A DNA stretch of 64,000 nucleotides from Rhizomucor pusillus (taxonomy: Eukaryota; Mucoromycota; Mucoromycetes; Mucorales; Lichtheimiaceae): assembly GCA_900175165.2 (NCBI GenBank), contig FWWN02000432.1:124001-188000 (forward strand), written 5' to 3'. The notes under the pieces are model-generated. The model made no database searches. It was not told where the DNA came from and was given only the letters and a program-made list of their open reading frames with translations. Shown here piece by piece: positions 35,388 to 46,957 of the stretch (positions within the stretch are counted from its first letter, which is position 1; the number at the start of each line of letters is the position of its first letter). Both the position numbers and the translations under genes were made by a program.

Positions 35388-37276
35388 ATGAATCAACAAG
35401 ATACATCACTATCCACTTTTTCTGACGTAGCAACTGCACCGATGACCAACCCCGGCCCTGTTGCCACCACACAAAATCCTATGAACCAACCTCTGGATGC
35501 GGGTGTGTTACCTAGCAATAATTATGCACAGCCATCCATCTTCCCTACTCCAGCAAATACACAGTCAGCACCTACGTCTTCTTCAAATTCGAATTATCAG
35601 CGGCAGCAACAGCAACAGCAGCAGCATGGAGAATCTGCTCCACCACGGAAACGTACAAGAGCAACGCCCGAACAACTTGCCGTGCTTGAAAAGACTTTCA
35701 GCGTGAATCCATCGCCCAATAATCGTATTCGGGAGCAACTCTCACGAGAGCTGGGTATGTCTGAGCGCTCCATTCAAATTTGGTTCCAGAACCGGAGGGC
35801 CAAAGTGAAGAATCTTGCAAAAAGATCGTCGCTTCTACACGATGAAACTGTTAGAATGCAGTACTACGCTGCGTCTGCTGCTGCAGCTGCCTGCCAAGCT
35901 GCTGCGTATCACTATCAGCAAGTCGCGCCCGACGGCTCTGTCACGACAAACCCTGATTTGTATTACTATTATTATTACTATTATTACAATCAGCAGCAGC
36001 AACAGAGACGCCAAGCAGGCTGGTCTGGACAGCATCCGATGCCCGGTTCAGCATTTGTGCCTCCTCCACCCTCCAGAGCAGCAGCAGGTCCAATGACAAG
36101 CAACGGTGCTCCTCCGCCACCGCCGCCACCGCCTCCGCTGATGGCATTTGCCGACAATGCTGCAACGGATCATCCGTTTTGGGGAACATCAATGACACCA
36201 CCACCTTCTTCAAATACATCGCCTATGTCACCAACGGTGCCCGATCCATCCCAAGTGACGATACACAGATCTATGGGTGAAACTGTTGCTGGCGCTGCTG
36301 GAGGAAGGATGCGCGCCCATTCCCTAGGCCCTTACACAACGCAGACGCGTTCCCGCCACGGATCAACAGATCCAGCTATCGCAGCATGCAATACTAGCAC
36401 TGGAATACCGACTACAGCAGCAGCAGCGGCAGGTCATTTTTATCGTGGTCGAAGCTATACATCCCCAGTAGGGCAACCTTACTGGCCTGTTGCTCATCAA
36501 CAACAGCAGGTTTATCAGCCCACTAGCTTCCCAGATGCCCGTGCTATTAGCGACACTTTTGCAACTATGCAGCAACAGCAGCAACAGCAAGGGCAACAGC
36601 AAGGGCAACAAGGCGGTAGTGTGCTACATGGCGGACCTCCGCCACTGAATATGGGTCCTTTCCAGGGCATGATGGATGCAGGTAACGCCGCGTAACAGTA
36701 TACATGTATTTAGTCAATTAGATGACTCACAAATCATTGCACGAAAAGAGCGTCTCGGAACCCCGATGTCCATGGATGGAAGTATAGACGAAGAACCTGA
36801 GCTAGTTCCGAACAAGTTTCCCGTCGAAGCACTTCAAATTGGCACATGGAAGCGCGTCAGCGTGCATTCTCAAGATCTCTTGTGTCACTATGATACCCAA
36901 CGTCGCATGATGGTGTGGCGTATTCAAGATGGACAACAGCGCTTCAAGATGGAGTTTAGTCTGGATACGATCCTCCATATAAACCTTGAGCCATTGTTGG
37001 AAAGGCTAGGATGGGCACGGCTTGAACTGCGTTTGGCGCAGCCGGAAGCCATCTCATTCTACATGGAAGACGCCAATACAAGCTGGACTCAATGTCGTGA
37101 TTTCACGCAAGACAAGCAGGCAACAACCGTCCAATTACATTATCTTGATGGTCCTGCATTGGCGCTGCGAGCAGAGCTCCACCGCCTTGCACAATGCAAT
37201 GCACATATTCAATCCGTTTTACAACAACAGCAGGAATACCAACATCATCATCAACAACAACAGCAACAGCAACAGC

Positions 37277-37310
<34 letters not shown>

Positions 37311-37563
37311 GCAACGTAAACAAGATGTACAGTCCATTGATCCCCGCTACTTGACTGTAGCTGCTGCTAGCGGAGCTGGCCAGGATATGCAGGAGTCTGA
37401 GCAGTCGATGCTGTCTCTGCTAAAAAGCAAAGAAACGGCCGCTACCCTCACAGCGGCTACAAACAACAGTACCGCCGCCGCCGCAGGATCGGCAGATATA
37501 GGTGACGAGCAGCAAGATCCTCAATCACTTTTGCTCTTCCAGGGGATTGAGCCTCAAGGCTAA
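35388..37563 (+). CDS. Homeodomain transcription factor with conserved C-terminal domain
   Basis: Two exons (35388-36681, 36722-37563) give 711 residues. The homeodomain is at ~85-145: KRTRATPEQLAVLEKTFSVN, then SERSIQIWFQNRRAKVKNLA with the WFQNRR recognition helix. It resembles the fungal Phx1/Pho2-type class. Low-complexity parts follow: Tyr, Gln, Pro and Ala runs. After the intron comes a compact, non-repetitive domain (residues ~450-600; FPVEALQIGTWKRVSVHSQD, FKMEFSLDTILHINLEP) seen in several fungal homeodomain proteins and of unknown role. The tail has a 21-Gln run. The intron is only 40 nt; it is supported by phase and by the fact that the domain downstream has no better start. Target genes are unknown. 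Confidence 0.85.
37252..37314 (+). repeat. CAA/CAG trinucleotide run encoding poly-Gln
   Basis: 21 consecutive Gln codons, mostly CAA with CAG interruptions at the ends, within the homeodomain gene. Directly preceded by His codons (CATCATCAT). Likely length-variable between strains. Confidence 0.95.
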
Positions 37564-37869
37564 TATAAAAAAATAAATAAATCATGTATACTTTCTTGTA
37601 CAATAAAGAGACGGTATATGCTTTTACACAACGCGCACGAGTTATCAAGGCAATATTTGGAAGCTGCACGCGAGCTGCTGTGAAAGGATGTCAGGGACAT
37701 ATCCAATCAGATTCGGAGCGCGGTTGGAATCTTGTAGATATAACGCGTGCCCTGAAGCTCCTTTTGCTCGCAAAAAAATCTCTTTTCTTTTCCTGTACAA
37801 GTCGGTGTCCTGCCCTAACTTTGGAACTATCGACCATCTACAAACCCCATCTGAAGTTAATTACTCCAA
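37564..37869. other. Intergenic: alpha-tubulin promoter
   Basis: 306 bp between the homeodomain stop and the alpha-tubulin start. A pyrimidine-rich stretch (CTCTTTTCTTTTCCT around 37780-37797) lies about 80 bp before the start codon, a common feature of highly expressed fungal genes. Confidence 0.6.
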
Positions 37870-39356
37870 ATGCGTGAAATTATTTCCGTCCACGTCGGCC
37901 AGGCAGGTGTCCAGATCGGTAACGCCTGCTGGGAACTCTACTGCCTTGAGCACGGTATCCAACCTGATGGCCACATTCCCGGTGAAGTCGAGAATGTAGA
38001 CAACTCCTTTGATACGTTCTTCAGCGAGACCAGCGCTGGCAAGCATGTTCCCCGCACTGTCTTTGTCGATTTGGAGCCTACCGTCGTTGATGAGGTCCGT
38101 ACCGGAACTTATCGCCAGCTTTTCCACCCTGGTAAGTGACGCATCACCTTTTATTGCTGCGTTTGATCTTCCACTAATCACGCCATCTTTATACTTTAGA
38201 GCAATTGATCACTGGCAAGGAAGATGCTGCCAACAACTATGCTCGTGGTCACTACACCGTCGGCAAGGAAATCGTCGACTCTGTCCTCGACCGTATTCGC
38301 AAGTTGGCTGACAACTGCAGTGGTTTGCAAGGTTTCTTGGTCTTCCACTCTTTCGGTGGTGGTACTGGTTCTGGTTTCGGTGCCCTCTTGTTGGAACGCT
38401 TGTCTCTTGACTATGGCAAGAAATCCAAGCTCGAGTTCTCCGTCTACCCTGCTCCTCAAGTCGCTACCTCTGTTGTTGAACCCTACAACTCCATCCTGAC
38501 CACTCACACCACTCTCGAGCACTCGGATGTTTCCTTCATGGTTGACAACGAGGCAATTTATGACATTTGCCGTCGCAACTTGGACATTGAGCGTCCCTCG
38601 TATCTCAACTTGAACCGCCTTATCGCTCAGGTTGTCTCTTCTATCACTGCTTCCCTCCGCTTTGATGGCTCCCTCAACGTCGATTTGAACGAATTCCAGA
38701 CCAACTTGGTCCCTTACCCCCGTATTCACTTCCCGTTGGTTACCTACGCTCCCATCATCTCTGCTGCCAAGGCATACCATGAGCAGTTGTCTGTCCAAGA
38801 AATCACCAACGCTTGCTTCGAGCCTAACAACCAAATGGTCAAGTGCGACCCTCGTCACGGCAAGTACATGTCCTGCTGCTTGTTGTACCGCGGTGATGTT
38901 GTCCCCAAGGATACCAACGCTGCTATTGCCAACATCAAGACCAAGCGTACCATCCAATTCGTTGACTGGTGCCCTACTGGTTTCAAGGTCGGTATCAACA
39001 ACCGCGCTCCTGCTGTTGTCCCTGGCGGCGATCTTGCCACTGTTCAGCGCGCTCTCTGCATGCTCAGCAACACCACTGCTATCGCTGAAGCCTGGGCCCG
39101 TCTTGACCACAAGTTCGACTTGATGTACGCTAAGCGTGCCTTCGTCCACTGGTATGTTGGCGAAGGTATGGAAGAAGGCGAATTCTCTGAAGCCCGAGAG
39201 GTAGGCTTATCATGCACTAGATATATACATACCATCGTGACATTTTGACTTACACATATTTCAATTTAGGACTTGGCCGCTCTTGAGAAGGACTACGAGG
39301 AAGTTGGTTCCGACTCACTTGGCGATTCCGAGATGGAAGAAGCCGATGAATATTAA
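37870..39356 (+). CDS. Alpha-tubulin
   Basis: Three exons (37870-38131, 38200-39200, 39270-39356) give 449 residues. It begins with the tubulin autoregulation peptide MREI and reads [20 protein letters not shown], the alpha-type start. The GTP-binding signature [10 protein letters not shown], the alpha-specific catalytic loop Glu region, and [20 protein letters not shown] are all intact. Lys40 is present in the lumenal loop (SETSAGKH), so acetylation is possible. The acidic tail ends EEADEY with the detyrosinatable Tyr. Codon use is strongly biased to C-ending codons (for example GTC, AAC, TTC, CTC), unlike its neighbours, as expected for a highly expressed gene. The last intron falls exactly before the tail exon (GAG|GAC). 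Confidence 0.99.
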
Positions 39357-39671
39357 TTATGTTAGTCTTTGCATTTAATTCAATTTGACATAAAGTATCC
39401 ATCTATTTGGCATTCTTTGCAAATTCATAGCTTATTTTGCACCGAGTATGTGGTATTATCTATCGAATATGTAGTGAGAATAGAGTTTCAGCCGATAGAG
39501 ATAGGGCTAGCAGAAAGGTCATGCGAGATACGCATGTTTGCAACGGAAAAGAAAATAGTAAGACCAGGATATGTTTACGTTAACATGCAAATGCATTAAT
39601 CCACCGATATTAACCTTTTTTTGGGTGGAAGAATGTCAAATACTAGATGCAAAGATTAGGTAACCTGTTTG
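39357..39671. other. Spacer between alpha-tubulin and inverted tubulin relic
   Basis: 315 bp, A/T-rich, expected to contain the alpha-tubulin 3' UTR. No ORF with family pattern. Confidence 0.55.
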
Positions 39672-39743
39672 TTAGTGTTCATCAGCCTCCTCGATCTCAG
39701 AGTCGTAGACGGCGTCAGAGCCGACTTCGAGGGCGGAAACGTC
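39672..39743 (-). pseudogene. Relic of a second alpha-tubulin last exon
   Basis: On the minus strand this reads DVSALEVGSDAVYDSEIEEA and then DEH-stop, against DLAALE(KDYEE)[17 protein letters not shown] in the intact gene 315 bp away. Most base differences are at third codon positions, so this was once under selection; five codons (KDYEE) are missing. It is preceded by an intron-like acceptor TATATAG directly joined to AC, where the intact gene has TTTAG|GAC. One G is lost, which breaks the phase. No other tubulin exon is recognisable further upstream on that strand. It may instead be the terminal exon of a fused unknown gene (see 39744-40435). Confidence 0.55.
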
Positions 39744-40435
39744 TATATAAGGTAAACAACAATAAGCCAAGTTATCGAAACAAGTATCTAAGAATAATTT
39801 GATAATCACCTTGACCGAGTAACCTTTTCGTGTAAAAGCGAGTAAAGACGATGGTTCCGTGCATGCCATCAATATTTGCATTTCTAACTCGAGTATTTTT
39901 GTTTCCGAAGAAGCTCTTACTACGCATATCCACCTTCAGAGCTTTCTGGGCCGAAAGCACTGAGTGATATCCCCACGAAAAAAGCGGATTGGGCTCTGAT
40001 ATATTAAAAAATGGTTAATGAAAGAAAACCAAAGGAATACAGGAATACTCATATTTGTAGAGACAAAATGTATAAAACTACTAGGGAAGAAGTGTTGTGC
40101 TTCAGGATCATCTTTATGTGAAACCCTGATAACAATTGCTTTCGAGTGTGCGAATCGATTGTCTTTTGCGTGCGAGTACCATCGCGAATTAATCTGTCTT
40201 GTCCCGATTTTCGTAATCAACGCAGTTTCGCTGCTCGCTGTCGTAATTCTCCCCGTCAAAGGTGAATGCCACGATGCGATGATTCAAACGAGGTCTTGAG
40301 AGTCCTTCGTCATCGATTAGTCTTGTCGTCATATAGCTGTGTTGGTTTTGAGAGCCAAGTGTGATTTCTCCACTGAGCTTCCGTACGTAGTGTTCTAAAG
40401 AGTGACGATTAATGTAGAAATTGAGCTACTTATTA
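39744..40435 (-). other. Unassigned coding-like segments next to tubulin relic
   Basis: Two minus-strand stretches read like protein but I cannot identify them. 39995-39810 (NPLFSWGYHSVLSAQKALKV, then NIDGMHGTIVFTRFYTKRLL) has an acceptor-like TATATCAG upstream and an AAG|GTGATT donor; spliced to 39742 it runs into the tubulin-like tail in frame. Further upstream, 40435 to about 40190 reads SLEHYVRKLSGEITLGSQNQ and RPRLNHRIVAFTFDGENYDS before a stop. Splicing between the two could not be made consistent. It could be a decaying gene, a real fusion gene, or part of the adjoining gypsy remnant. Confidence 0.3.
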
Positions 40436-40769
40436 AGGAAAACATGTTAAAGGAAAGAGGGCGTATATTAACACAGTAGAGTTACGTACTACTTGGTTTT
40501 GGTTAAAGGTGTTGAACGAGAAGCAATCACAGATAGGATGAGAAAAGAAAAGAAAATGAGAAGTTTTGTAAAACCAGCCAAGTGCCCAAAATTCACTTTG
40601 TCACAAATTGCACTACTTTGTTTCAGTAGTCTTCGTCGAATACTTCGTACCGACTGTACGAGTGGTTATCATAGAGAGTTCCTATTTTTTTTCCATGTGT
40701 TGTTTGGTGACGGATTGTACGTCACTGATTCGCTTGATAATTTTCGTTGTTGCAGTCAGGTAATCGTGT

Positions 40770-41170
40770 AGATTCAAGTATTGTTGATCGACCAATACAT
40801 CTTGTCCAATTTCGTATTCGACATCGCACCTGTCTTCGTTTGCGTACTTTTCTTGCCGTGATCGCGCCTCGTTGACTCGCTGAATCGTGTCGTCCGTAAT
40901 CTTGCGTAGTCGTTCCGTCAAACCGTCCGCTGTATCGTTCGTGCCTTGACATCTCGAGTCAATGTTGCTTGGAGTTATAACGTTTCGTCCCAAATCGTAG
41001 TAGAATGGAGTCATCTTGATCGTCGCTTGGTGCGTGTTGTTGTATGCGAATTCCACAATCGGTACCATTCGTCCCGGTCAGTCTGATTGTGTGCCACGTA
41101 ATGTCGAAGCAACTCTTCCATCGTATTTTCAGCTGTTACGCTTCGTCGTTCCTTTCGGCTTGCGCAGTTG
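40770..41170 (-). mobile_element. Ty3/gypsy integrase remnant
   Basis: The minus strand reads, in shifted frames, ENTMEELLRHYVAHNQTDRD, then PIVEFAYNNTHQATIKMTPF with the downstream RQEKYANEDRCDVEYEIGQD. This is the end of the gypsy integrase core (L-V-E-F-A-Y-N-N-x-x-H-x-x-T-x-x-T-P) and the following linker/SH3-like part (R-x-Y-A...V...G-D-V). At least one frameshift separates the two parts. No LTRs were identified and the reverse transcriptase is missing. Confidence 0.75.
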
Positions 41171-42333
41171 GATAGATGTCTTCGATTTGCATTGTTTCTT
41201 TTCGCTGCGGCCCACTGCAAGTTAATAGGGCGGTTGTCCGATCATTGTTCTTGAAATGATCAACGACCAACTCTGGCTTGGTGGCATTCCTCAAAAAGAA
41301 ACTTGCATCAACCGATGAACAAGCAGTGTAGATTTTGGAAAAGTGAAAAGTCAAAAGCTCATAGTGATATCATTCTCCTCAAATGCATAATGCGTGACTT
41401 TGGAGTTCGCGCCTGCGACTCTATTCGGCAAATCCTTTGTATTGCACTTTATATTGAACCAAGTAGTTACCACAGATCTATGAGTAGCTGCCGTTGTGAT
41501 ATGATCCAAGGGTATAGGTTACTGAACAGGTAAGGTACAGTACATTTGCCTGTTTTGAACTCGAGAAAAGCTCTTGGCAGCGGGTGGCGGTTACCTGTTC
41601 AGTAAGGCTTTGCTGGAAAATTACGCATTACCGCATCAATACTCGAGATAATTATAATTTTTTCAAGGTTATGTCCGCAACAGACGCCTCTGCAGCTTGT
41701 AACTTTCTTCTCTCTGCTGAGGCATACGCGTGGCATCGAATTTGGCTGCTGCAAGCGGTAATGCTGCTGTTCCTTTTAATGTGCTTTGTTCATGTTCATC
41801 TTTAGACCGCGCCTCAGTATGACAGCTGTGATGCTATGTAAAGTAGAGCTGGTGCTGTTTCATCGATGGAATATATAATCCTTTAACTAACAACATGTTT
41901 GATTGCAGCAAAGTAGAATTATGTACTGCTCTGAAAGATGAAATTGGAACAATAAAATAATTGGATGTGAGACAAGGAAAGCAAAGAATGAGTGACAATG
42001 GAGAAGGATGGACACCACCAAAGTAATAACTGGAGACAAGAATGAGCATGCCAAAGCTTAGAAAGTCCTAGATGTTCTTATGCAACAAGGGATTTTCCAA
42101 ACATTTTGGCAGAACTAGAGTTTGCTTGCTCAATGCTTTCATCAAATGAAGGAAAGATTACTCCTATCACATCTCTGAGCGAGGAAGACATTTTCTTCTC
42201 TAATTATCATGCCATGACATGTGTGTTTGGATGCATTCGTATTATGTGTAAATGCGTGCGTATGTACACGGGGAAAGGGTAGACGGAGGTTCGAACGGGA
42301 GAGGCAGGTGACGGAAGTGATAAATATTGTCTT
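41171..42333. other. Intergenic downstream of NUF2
   Basis: About 1.2 kb with no supported gene. The part to ~41360 may be further gypsy remains (LTCSGPQRKETMQIEDIYPT on the minus strand). The stretch 41500-41620 has a near repeat of GGTTACCTGTTCAGTAA-like text (TTACTGAACAGGTAA at 41519-41533, inverted at 41590-41605), a short inverted repeat of unknown meaning. Confidence 0.5.
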
Positions 42334-44196
42334 TTACGCAGTAATGTCGTTAATATTTTTAAGTTTCGCATCGAGCACTAATCTAAGATGTTCCATTTTA
42401 CGTTCGAGAGTCTTGATGTCATGTTCGTGCGCGTAAAGTATCGAGTTTATCTCCTTCTCGAGCTTGTCAATTGGCTCTAGATACGCGTTTGCTTCTTGCC
42501 GTAATTTTTCCACTTCTTCATTGACTTGCTGCATTTGTCGATCATATTCTGCAATCTGCTTTTGCATTTGTTTCTGGCGAGCTTCTAGTTCCTTCTGCTG
42601 TGAATTTTTCTTGGCTTCAATGCCTTCCAGTTTTTGGCGGCATTGCTATCGTTTTATTATTAGTATACGATAAATCAAGTACGGATATTACCGTCCTGAT
42701 TTTACCTGTTCTCTTACAGATATATTGCGTATTGCCATGTTCAGTTTTTCCATATCTTCCTTTTGCACGGCATGTTCCCGGGTAAGCTCCTCCAACTTCT
42801 TCATATTGGCATTGATACTGAATATTAATTTGAGAATATCATCCAAATCCTATTTGATGATAAGAAAACAGAAAATAAAAAATATGATTTTTAATAAAGT
42901 GCATACCCGGTGTATTTCATCCATGCGTCCAAACTTAAAGTCGAGAGTCAGTATTCTACGCTCCGCTGCTTCCAAACGTTCCTTTTCTTGCTTCACATTT
43001 TCTCGCAAAGTAGCCACATTCTGATAATCCATAAATTGTTAACTTTGGTATATATGTTTGTCCCTATCGACTTTACTTGCCTCTTTAGCTCGTTCCGGAT
43101 TAAATTGGACCAATGTCCGATATTTTTGAATATCACTGCTGATGGTCATGAGTTCATATTGCGTATTTTGCTAAAAGATGGTAGAAGATTCGTATAAGTC
43201 ACGTCTGATCACCGTAAGCAGAATTTGCATAAAAATTACAAGGGTATCTTTAAGTCCTTGACGGTTTTCCTTGAGTTCATTCAGTTGTGCTTGCAGACTG
43301 TCAGCCACTCTGCGTTTATCCCGTAATTGTCTCTCCAGCTCGGAATTATCGGCTTCTGCTTGTCTTATTGCGGGTTCTTCCTGACGTAATTTTTCTCTTG
43401 TAGGACCGGTGGTGTGTGAGTGTACTTGATACGAGTATATAGAAACAGAATTCAGGACATTACCGATGTTCAAGTATCTGTCGCTGTAGATCTTCTTGCA
43501 CTTGATACTGATCTGATGCCTGTTCCGCCAGCTCATCCTATCAAATTTGCTTTATCTTTTAGCTTACGACTTGCATTATCCCTCTCTCACATAAGTAGAA
43601 GAGCTTACAGTCTTTCTAGCATACTCCTCGAATGTCTCCCATGATCCTTCACGAAATTTTGCATAGTTGATCAATGCGCTTAGGATGCGTGCAAGTCGGT
43701 GCGGTGCTGGATCCGTCAAGTCTCGAAGGGTAATATCTCGAAATCGAATCTCAGACAATAGCTGTTTGCTGATTATATATGTTATACATCGTTTCTCATT
43801 TTTCCTCGTAACTCCTTTCACATACATTTGCTTGAAGAGCAATATAATGCCTGTAAGATCTCGGTATAGTTCCTAACACAACAGAGAGGTTAGCCTCGAT
43901 CTGCTCCAGTTATCTGAAGATATAAATATTACTGGATGATCGTATGACTGCTCAAGCCGTATCCGTGTTGAAAGCATGGAACGCACTCGCCAGGGTACGA
44001 TCAGCTCCAAAATGTTTTCGTATAGTCGCTGAATGCGTTCTGGCGTTGGATGTAACAGGTCGTTTTCGGTTATGGTCAGCTGCATCTCCTGCAGGCACAA
44101 CAGTAGCTGAGCATTCGACAAGGTTGGCAGCTCATACATGGGAGCATTCGCGTCTTGGGGTACATGTGTGACCTTGAATCGAGACCTTCGCGACAT
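42334..44196 (-). CDS. NUF2: Kinetochore protein Nuf2 (NDC80 complex)
   Basis: Nine exons on the minus strand (44196-43933, 43872-43826, 43768-43609, 43537-43464, 43396-43240, 43170-43081, 43020-42907, 42849-42706, 42645-42334) give 453 residues; yeast Nuf2 has 451. Nuf2 pairs with Ndc80 to bind spindle microtubules at kinetochores. The N-terminal calponin-homology domain (residues ~20-155) shows LPTLSNAQLLLCLQEMQLTI, NDLLHPTPERIQRLYE, FRDITLRDLTDPAPHRLARI and LSALINYAKFRE. From residue ~160 the protein is continuous coiled coil, ending ILYAHEHDIKTLERKMEHLR. Intron 6 (from 43080) has a GC donor, AAAGAG|GCAAGT, the only in-phase choice with a good consensus. It is one of the most intron-dense genes in the window. 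Confidence 0.95.
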
Positions 44197-46957
44197 GAGG
44201 CAGGGACGTGAAGAAGACTAGGCGGCGCAGCAAGCTGGACAGGAAATGAGATCGGGTCAGTGCGCACGCGTACGAGCGCGCGCGCTGAGTCTATTTGGCA
44301 GTATCATACACTTTTTCCCAAAATCAAAGTCGCACCCGCCAGTTCTGGAGTCGCAAACTGACAAATATAGAAGTCATGTTTGCCCAGAAATCTTTGCGCG
44401 TGATGACAAATCAAATGTCGCAAGGCTAGAAAAAGTTGTTGCACAGAAGCGACAATGATTTGCCTAGAGAGCAGTACAGTGTTTCCGAATCAAGTTGTTG
44501 CTTGTGAAAAATTGTTTTGTCGCTCTGGAACTTCGGCTTGTCGCCTTCCTTTTTTTTTTCTTGTCGCATTTTTAGGTTTCATTTGTCGCAGATGAATAAT
44601 TTACTTGTCGCTTTTATTTGTGTCCTGTCGTCAACTAATTTGCAAAGACAAAAGTGTCGTGAAGTATTAAAGCATTCTGACTTTATTTTACAGTATAGAA
44701 CACGAAGAAGCCAGAAAGAATGCCAGGAGATTCTTTTCTAAAATGTGTAAATCGCATCGCCGACGGGTGATTCGTTTTCATGGCGATAGTCATCAAAAAG
44801 CTAAGGGCGAAGGGTGAGTGTGATATCAATCAGAGAACAGAAATAAATCTGTGAGACTCGATAATCCTGTTCTTTATTTTGGTACATGTTCTCTCTTTTA
44901 TAGTCTTCGTAAGAATCCTGCTTATTAGCGTGAAATCCCGCAATCACCGTTCACTGGGGTATTTCAGTGGTGGATAATCCCCGTACTTCTGTGTAGACAT
45001 GTGACTATGTTCACTTCCTGAGAACATGCATAAGAAGTGTGTTGAAGGTCCGGTTGGTGTAACGTGATAAGGGAAATAGGGGAATTAACTGACAGCAGTG
45101 AGAAAAAGATATACTGTGTGATATGTCAGATACGACAGTGAGTTTCAGGTCTCGCGATATCACCATGGTAACGACCATCCACTCCCTCCCTTTCATGACG
45201 ATTTCACTTACCTACAATGCAGCCACCAATCATTCGGTCACAGCATTCTTCAAATCCCACCTTCCTTGCAAGTGATGCTCTTGAGGATGTTTTGAGATAT
45301 GGGTAATTCCGAAGTAACGCATTTTCGATCCACCGTCGCGGTCGAATAACGGTTGTAATCGATACACCACCAATCTATATTTCAACCTGGATATGCAAAT
45401 AAAAGTTCAGGTGTGTGTGAGTCAGAAACACATTATTGCTTTTCCACTTTCACGCTTAATGTAGCAGTGCTACAGACATAGACAGGCCATCACAAGTAGA
45501 TACAGGTTGTTATTAGTTTTTGTATTCAGTAGTACGACCTGTGCTACATTGGTCTGTCTAGACGTATATAAAGGAAGGATGTCAATGATATGGCATCCTC
45601 ACGTTTTGATCTAATTCATCACGGTCTCGTTGTTAAGCTTCCTCTGCTCAAACTGGATCGTTTAACACGCACTCGATTGTAAGTATCAGCACGACGCTTC
45701 TATGCGCTGTTACACTTAAGGTTTTCTTCTTGTACTTTTTTTTTACTGTGAATTACCTTCATGGATTTGTCTTCGTTTCCGTACCTGTAAAAATTGACGA
45801 GTTCACCAAACCATGCCAATCGTCCCATAATCAAAATTTTGCCAGTCGAAGATGGTTACATCTGCGACAGCCGAATGGTTTCATCTACACAACGATGATA
45901 TTGCTTAGCCTCGGAAAATGGAATGACAAGCAACGGGTTACTTAGTGAATTTCTATGGACGTAAAGAACACCGAATTGATCCAATAGCGACGACTCGGCA
46001 GTGGCGTGCTTGTTGCGTGATGGAAACTAAAATGAAGCAAAAAGAAGACATGAAAAGCCTGGCTGCTTACCTAAAACAATACAAAGCTACACATATTGGG
46101 CAATGCAAGTTCCCTCGTTACCGATAGACAGGCAACAACCAACGTCACCACCTGCCAAAGGAATTTGTAGAAGCAAGGATAGCTACCAAACTCTGGTGAA
46201 GTTGCTCATGACAGCACGATGACACGCCTTGCCATTTGTCAAAGGGACAAACGTTCCTTCAGCATGCAAAGCCTTTTGTCATATTTTTATCGATCTAGTC
46301 GTGGTGTTATATAACGCAATAGGCAACATGTGTCTGTAACGTTTTGGCTTTAAAGAAAACAAAGGAAAAGAAGTGTTCATGGTCGTCAGCACCCAATGAA
46401 ATGAATGAAAAAAGAAATTCCGGCCTGGTCTCTGGCCAATGGCAACGCGCGACGACGCTTTTCTTTCGCCTTTGTGACCTGCAACTTGTGATCAAGACTA
46501 ATACTCGTCGCGAAAAAGGCTGGAAGAGGAGTTTTTATGTGATCAAAAAGATATCCTTTATTCGAAGCATTCTGAGAGATATTTATACTGTTTGCTGTAG
46601 ATGGTGGATTTGTAAGGTGTGGCGTAAAGATGTTTATTGCTCTGGAGAGCATGTGGGAATCGTGAGAGTTGAAATCTAGAGACACGGCTCTTCTCTCTTT
46701 TCTCCTCCCTCACAGCGTACGTTTGAAAATTATTTGTCTTCACTCACGGAAACGGAAAACCTGCCACGCTCAAGGACATGAAGACGATGCACAATTACTA
46801 TTTACAAGACTTGAATTGGGCCAAATCGCAAGCGACCGAGACAAGCAAGAAGTCTGTCTTTGGGCACCTTCACAGAGACAATAAAGTAATACCTATTTTA
46901 CGAAAAAACATGAAAAGAAAAGGAGAAGAATAGTAACCAGTGATTATTCAGTAGGGC
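44197..46957. other. Gene-poor accessory region, 2.8 kb
   Basis: No gene can be supported. A segment at 45945-46190 reads somewhat like a protein (TTRQWRACCVMETKMKQKED, then YLKQYKATHIGQCKFPRYR) but ends without a family match and has no start context; it may be a relic. Around 45459-45565 the words AATGTAGCA and TGCTACATT face each other about 80 bp apart, flanked by GACAGG/GACCTG, suggesting a small decayed inverted-repeat element. The palindrome GTAGCAGTGCTAC is at 45463-45475. Confidence 0.5.

Noticed and set aside
38196..39149. Long antisense ORF (317 codons) opposite alpha-tubulin
   Set aside because: It is a shadow of strong C-ending codon bias in the alpha-tubulin gene; no splice or start context and no family similarity.
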